Below are positions 6,487 through 9,771 of a stretch of DNA of 9,771 bases, one piece after another. Position numbers and translations under genes: made by a program. The DNA comes from JADJNW01 sp964526645 (GTDB taxonomy: Bacteria; Bacteroidota; Bacteroidia; Chitinophagales; Saprospiraceae). Each line of letters begins with the position of its first letter. Position 1 is the first letter of the stretch. A model generated the notes under the pieces. That model ran no database searches. It saw nothing but the letters and a program-made list of their open reading frames with translations, and was not told the DNA's origin. The stretch is from NCBI GenBank assembly GCA_964526645.1, contig CAZGJN010000064.1, positions 1 to 9,771 on the forward strand, read 5' to 3'.

Positions 6487-7173
6487 ATGGATGAACCCAT
6501 CTGGAAAATATGGCTAAGCTATTTGGCTGAAATTCGGCTCGAAAGTGCCGCCAGTGCTTACAACCCGCATTTGCAAGTCAGCCTGAAGCAAGGGCGCTAC
6601 CAACTCAGCACAGCCCATGCCGTGTATTCTTATGGCGATTTGTACAGCAATTTTGATCGGGCTTTTCAGCAACTCAACCTGGACCAACTACCTGGCGATG
6701 CCGCACTGATCCTTGGTTTTGGTTTGGGCAGCATTCCGCTCCTCCTTGAGAAAAAATTTGATCGGCGCTTTCATTATACTGCGGTGGAAATTGACGAAAC
6801 GGTGCTCGAACTGGCGAATCGCTACACCATGCCGGACATTGCCTCTCCAATTGATTTTGTGTGTGCAGATGCCGCTATTTTTTTGGAAACAACGCAGGAA
6901 ACCTTCGATCTCATTTGCATGGATATTTTTCAGGATGATACGGTGCCGCCTGCATTCGAGGATTTATCTTTTCTGAAAAATCTAAAACAAACCCTCTCGC
7001 CTGAAGGCTTGCTGCTTTACAACCGCCTGGCTGCTACCGGCAAAGATGTTGCAAAAACAAAGGCATTTTTTGAGCAATCTTTCCTGAGCGTTTTCCCGCA
7101 GGGAAAATACCTTGATGTGAAGGGCAACTGGATTTTGGTAAGCGATGGCCGGTATTTTAAAAAGCTAAGATAA
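6487..7173 (+). CDS. Spermidine-synthase-fold SAM-dependent methyltransferase-like protein
   Basis: A 228-residue cytoplasmic protein with a Rossmann-type methyltransferase fold of the spermidine synthase kind. Motif I is LILGFGLGSIP (74-84). VEIDETVLELA (100-110) holds the acidic residue that should bind the ribose of SAM or decarboxylated SAM. CADAAIF (126-132) and FDLICMDIFQDDTVPPAF (140-157) follow, the latter typical of the spermidine synthase group. It is shorter than true spermidine synthase (about 280-300 residues), with a reduced N-terminal beta region and GFGLG in place of the usual GGGDG, so polyamine synthesis is not assured. A methyltransferase of unknown substrate is equally possible. 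It starts 26 bases after the GlmU-like gene, which suggests co-transcription. The ATG at 6487 is the only good start near that junction. Confidence 0.75.
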   Translation: MDEPIWKIWLSYLAEIRLESAASAYNPHLQVSLKQGRYQLSTAHAVYSYGDLYSNFDRAFQQLNLDQLPGDAALILGFGLGSIPLLLEKKFDRRFHYTAVEIDETVLELANRYTMPDIASPIDFVCADAAIFLETTQETFDLICMDIFQDDTVPPAFEDLSFLKNLKQTLSPEGLLLYNRLAATGKDVAKTKAFFEQSFLSVFPQGKYLDVKGNWILVSDGRYFKKLR

Positions 7174-7239
7174 AATGTCCGGTTGGCTACGAATCACCTA
7201 TCTAACAGCGTTGTAGCTCGTTCAATAACGGTTTCTTCT

Positions 7240-7246
7240 TATTTTG
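7240..7246 (+). promoter_or_regulatory. Possible internal promoter before the kinase gene
   Basis: The 97-base gap between the methyltransferase-like and kinase-like genes contains TATTTTG, one base short of TAnnTTTG, 24 bases upstream of the kinase ATG. No good -33 element was found. It is the only candidate in the gap; no terminator is visible there, so read-through from the upstream genes is also possible. Confidence 0.25.
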
Positions 7247-7270
7247 CTGACCTAAAAATCCCGGATTAAC

Positions 7271-8299
7271 ATGGAATTCAAACAACAATTTGCAACGCTC
7301 TCCGGCAATGCTATTTTCCTGGAAGAAGACTTATCCACCATTGAGCATTATCTGAACCGCCAACAGTGGTTGAATCCTGGTGAGCAAGTGCTGCGCATAG
7401 AAAAACCTGGCGAAGGCAACATGAATTTTGTACGGCGGGTGGTCACCAACCAACGCTCGTTTATCCTCAAGCAAGCGCGCCCCTGGGTGGAGAAGTACCC
7501 GCAGATCGCTGCACCTCTGGATCGTATCAGTGTGGAAATGCAGTTCTACCAAGTGATTCAACGCGATGCCTTTCTGCGAAGTTTTACCCCTCAATTGCTA
7601 TATTCCGATAAGGCAAACTATACCATCGCCCTGGAAGACCTGGGCGAGAGCGCAGATTATACTTTTTTGTACAAAAAAGGAGCAACGATACTCGAAGCGG
7701 ATTTGGAAAGGCTCCTCGAATTTTTGAATCAATTGCATCATCAGCCTTTTTCAAATAATGAAATGGAGCAATACCCCTCCAATCAAGCCCTAAAAACCCT
7801 AAACCACGAGCACATTTTTTATTATCCCTACTTGGTGGAAAATGGCTTTGATTTGAATAATATTCAGCCTGGTTTGCAAGAAGTAGCCCTGCGCTACAAG
7901 CAGGATACCGTGCTCAAAGAAGTGATTTTTGACCTGGGTGAAATGTACCTCGGCAGGGGGCACACATTGCTGCATGGCGATTATTACCCCGGCAGCTGGC
8001 TGCGCGCCCAGGGGCGGGTGTATGTCATTGACCCGGAATTTTCTTATTTTGGCAGAGCGGAGTTTGACCTCGGCGTGCTGCTGGCACACCTGAAGATGGC
8101 ACAACTACCGGATGCAATACAACAGAAGGTGAAAACAAGCTATCGGCAGTCGCCCAATTTTGATGAAGAACTATTGAACGCTTTCATTGGAGTAGAAATA
8201 CTGCGTCGGATAATTGGCTTGGCGCAATTGCCCCTGGATTTAACACTCAAGGAAAAACAACACCTACTGGAAGAAGGAAGGACTTTGATTTTGGGATAA
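7271..8299 (+). CDS. Small-molecule kinase of the APH/5-methylthioribose kinase-like superfamily
   Basis: A 342-residue cytoplasmic kinase-fold protein that should transfer phosphate from ATP to a small hydroxylated substrate. In the N-lobe, FILKQARPW (64-72) carries the ATP-binding Lys67, and RISVEMQFYQ (85-94) the partner Glu. In the C-lobe, LLHGDYYPGSWL (233-244) is the Brenner-type catalytic loop with Asp237. VIDPEFSYFGRAEFDLG (252-268) is the metal-binding motif. Two of these, KQARPW with a following P-LDR-E stretch and the IDPEFxxxG motif, are closer to 5-methylthioribose kinase (MtnK), which phosphorylates the sugar left from methylthioadenosine in methionine salvage, than to antibiotic phosphotransferases. 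The length is also below that of MtnK (about 400 residues), so the substrate is uncertain. I regard resistance as unlikely. It lies 23 bases before the ADP-ribosylglycohydrolase-type lipoprotein gene and is probably co-transcribed with it. Confidence 0.8.
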   Translation: MEFKQQFATLSGNAIFLEEDLSTIEHYLNRQQWLNPGEQVLRIEKPGEGNMNFVRRVVTNQRSFILKQARPWVEKYPQIAAPLDRISVEMQFYQVIQRDAFLRSFTPQLLYSDKANYTIALEDLGESADYTFLYKKGATILEADLERLLEFLNQLHHQPFSNNEMEQYPSNQALKTLNHEHIFYYPYLVENGFDLNNIQPGLQEVALRYKQDTVLKEVIFDLGEMYLGRGHTLLHGDYYPGSWLRAQGRVYVIDPEFSYFGRAEFDLGVLLAHLKMAQLPDAIQQKVKTSYRQSPNFDEELLNAFIGVEILRRIIGLAQLPLDLTLKEKQHLLEEGRTLILG

Positions 8300-8322
8300 T
8301 TTTTTTGAGAACTCAATATTTT

Positions 8323-9657
8323 ATGATGAGTAAAACGATAGTGTTTGTCGCGATTTTACTGGTGAGCACGGCTTGTAACAAAGAAAAAAAATCGGATACG
8401 CCGCCCGATACAACGGCCCTTGTCAATGCAGACTGGACGACGTACCTCGATACCAGCTACAACGAACCCCAGCTCTACGACCGCGTGCTGGGCATGCTGC
8501 TGGGCTCTGCCATCGGCGATGCTATGGGGGCACCTACCGAAATGTGGCACAAAAACGATATTGCAATTGACTATGGTTTTGTGGATAGCCTCACACGGGT
8601 TTTCCGTGAGGCCTCGCCTGAAGGCCCCTGGGATTTGAACCTGCCGCCAGGCGGCACTACCGACGATACCCGTTGGAAAAGTTTTGCGATTCAGTTTCTT
8701 CTACAAAGCCAGACCAAACGCTCGCCTCGGGCAGCACCAATCTTGAATCCACGTCACTTTGCCCAGCAGATTGTCGAACAATACCGCTCGGAGATCGAAG
8801 CCCTAAAAACAACAGACAGTTTTGCACCAGAACCCTTTGAAGTGAGCGCCCGGCGTATGGCTTGGTTGCAAGAGTGGGCTTTGGTAGCCAAGCCTTATGC
8901 GGAAGGGAAATTGGACGAATATGCCTATGCACTGCACCACTTTTACGGTGGTGAGATGACTTGCGCTGGTATGCTATATGCACCGATTATTGGCGCTTTT
9001 TATCCGGGCAGACCGGAAGTGGCTTATGAGGAGGCATACAAATTAGGGCTGTTCGATCTGGGCTATGCCCGCGACATCTGTGCGCTGACGGCATCCATGA
9101 CCGCTGAAGCCTTGTCTTTCCAACCTTCTCAGGATTCGATTCTCGATGTTATCATCTCGGTAGATCCGAACGATTATTTCAAAAGCCGCTTGGTGAGCCG
9201 GGTAGCTTATCGCTGGCTTTGGTACGCTAAACGCATGGTGCATGAGGCCAACCAGATTACCGAAGAAGACTTGCCGGGCTTGAAGCTCCAATTGCCAAAA
9301 AACTATCCCTACGATTCTCTTTATTATGCTCGAACCCAAAAAGTGTATGAACTACTCGACGAGCACTTGCAAGATGCACCTTTTCATGCTGGCGAAATTC
9401 ACTTAATCAACCTCACTGGGCTGATTTTCAGTGAAATGGATTTTCAAAAAGCCATTCAATTTGTTACCAATTATGGTCGCGATAACGACACCGTTGGCGC
9501 GGTGACGGGTGCGATTGCCGGTGCTTATTGCGGCGCAAACAAGCTTCCTCCTCATCTGAAAAATCAGGTTTTAAAAGTGAATAAAGAGGAATTGGATATT
9601 GATATTGAGCAATTAGCAAAAGACCTAACGGCACTGATTATTCGCAGAAAAAAATAA
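8323..9657 (+). CDS. ADP-ribosylglycohydrolase family lipoprotein
   Basis: A 444-residue exported protein. The ATG at 8323 is chosen (a second ATG follows at once at 8326); an in-frame TTG at 8305 is less likely. Residues 1-17 form a hydrophobic signal, with VSTAC placing the lipid Cys at 18. The -3 Ser is less usual than Leu but occurs in Bacteroidota. Acidic residues do not follow the Cys directly (NKEKKSD), so a surface location is not indicated. The rest matches the ADP-ribosylglycohydrolase (DraG-like) fold, all-helical and with two magnesium ions: DRVLGMLLGSAIGDAMGAP (53-71), TTDDT (112-116) for the metal-binding Asp pair, and GRDNDTVGAVTGAIAGAYCG (385-404) for the distal metal ligands. 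The catalytic set looks complete. Members remove ADP-ribose from proteins or hydrolyse related nucleosides. An exported form implies a substrate outside the cytoplasm or a changed activity. It is the last gene of the plus-strand run, followed by a strong terminator. Confidence 0.88.
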   Translation: MMSKTIVFVAILLVSTACNKEKKSDTPPDTTALVNADWTTYLDTSYNEPQLYDRVLGMLLGSAIGDAMGAPTEMWHKNDIAIDYGFVDSLTRVFREASPEGPWDLNLPPGGTTDDTRWKSFAIQFLLQSQTKRSPRAAPILNPRHFAQQIVEQYRSEIEALKTTDSFAPEPFEVSARRMAWLQEWALVAKPYAEGKLDEYAYALHHFYGGEMTCAGMLYAPIIGAFYPGRPEVAYEEAYKLGLFDLGYARDICALTASMTAEALSFQPSQDSILDVIISVDPNDYFKSRLVSRVAYRWLWYAKRMVHEANQITEEDLPGLKLQLPKNYPYDSLYYARTQKVYELLDEHLQDAPFHAGEIHLINLTGLIFSEMDFQKAIQFVTNYGRDNDTVGAVTGAIAGAYCGANKLPPHLKNQVLKVNKEELDIDIEQLAKDLTALIIRRKK

Positions 9658-9691
9658 GATGGCAGGATGAAGTCCTGCCATCTTATTTTTT
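9648..9691. terminator. Bidirectional rho-independent terminator
   Basis: A perfect 12-bp stem, AAGATGGCAGGA (9656-9667) with TCCTGCCATCTT (9673-9684), has a 5-base loop. ATTTTTT follows on the plus strand. Seven A (9648-9654) precede it, so the minus strand also gets a T-run. The stem overlaps the TAA of the ADP-ribosylglycohydrolase-type gene and ends 11 bases from the stop of the converging minus-strand gene, so it can serve both. Confidence 0.92.
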
Positions 9692-9694
9692 CGC

Positions 9695-9771
9695 TCACTT
9701 CTTTAGTTGTTGTTTTGCATGAGCCATCATATAAAAAAATTCGCGTGCGATCTGCCGGCAGCGCTCGTCGT
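9695..9771 (-). CDS. C-terminal end of an unidentified protein, partial
   Basis: Reading from the right edge on the minus strand, a frame with no stops gives 24 residues (DERCRQIAREFF, then YMMAHAKQQLKK) and ends in TGA at 9697-9695. It is too short for a gene call on its own. It is supported by its amphipathic, protein-like composition ending in Lys-Lys and by the converging bidirectional terminator just beyond its stop. The N-terminal part is outside the window and the family cannot be recognised. Confidence 0.55.
   Translation of the reverse strand, partial: DERCRQIAREFFYMMAHAKQQLKK

Noticed and set aside
5999..6487. 162-residue open frame on the minus strand inside the GlmU-like gene
   Set aside because: Antisense shadow of the beta-helix domain, with no family resemblance.
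7271..8299. Antibiotic (aminoglycoside) resistance kinase
   Set aside because: The superfamily fits, but the signature motifs resemble methylthioribose kinase more closely and no resistance or mobile context surrounds the gene.

Overview
The window looks like a chromosomal segment of a member of the phylum Bacteroidota, possibly from the Saprospiria (Haliscomenobacter/Lewinella type). Three things point there. The promoters are of the TAnnTTTG type and genes have A-rich leaders in place of Shine-Dalgarno sites. Lipoproteins are abundant, one with an acidic tract directly after the lipid-bearing Cys. The gene families (DUF3471-type hydrolase tail, Bacteroidota GlmU-like protein, secreted PIG-L/ThuA-like fusion) are common in that phylum. 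The genus is a guess from composition and gene content. No mobile element, CRISPR array, tRNA or rRNA was seen.

Left part (1-4529). The 3' end of a plus-strand gene, probably a secreted serine hydrolase, converges on minus-strand genes across a hairpin that can work as a terminator in both directions (458-498). The minus-strand genes are a surface-type lipoprotein with two fasciclin (FAS1) domains (512-1453), a large secreted PIG-L family deacetylase with extra C-terminal domains (1655-4168), and a 63-residue membrane protein (4338-4529). The first two are separated by a clear terminator, so they are probably separate transcripts.

Middle (4530-5175). A very A+T-rich divergent intergenic region carries a minus-strand promoter for the small membrane protein and a plus-strand promoter for the type B ribosomal protein L31 gene. 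The L31 gene ends at its own hairpin terminator.

Right part (5258-9657). Four plus-strand genes lie close together: a GlmU-like protein, a spermidine-synthase-fold methyltransferase-like protein, an MTR-kinase/APH-like small-molecule kinase, and an ADP-ribosylglycohydrolase family lipoprotein. Gaps are 26, 97 and 23 bases, and a strong terminator follows the last stop codon, so they may be one operon or two transcripts. The set is suggestive of nucleotide or ribose-derivative handling (aminopropyl/SAM chemistry, sugar phosphorylation, ADP-ribosyl hydrolysis), but no pathway can be assigned from sequence alone. A minus-strand gene of unknown function enters at the right edge.

I found no clear evidence of a wholly new multi-gene system. 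The parts that most merit a second look are the exported ADP-ribosylglycohydrolase beside the MTR-kinase-like protein, the GlmU-like protein with a non-canonical nucleotidyltransferase half, and the poly-aspartate surface-export tract of the fasciclin lipoprotein.
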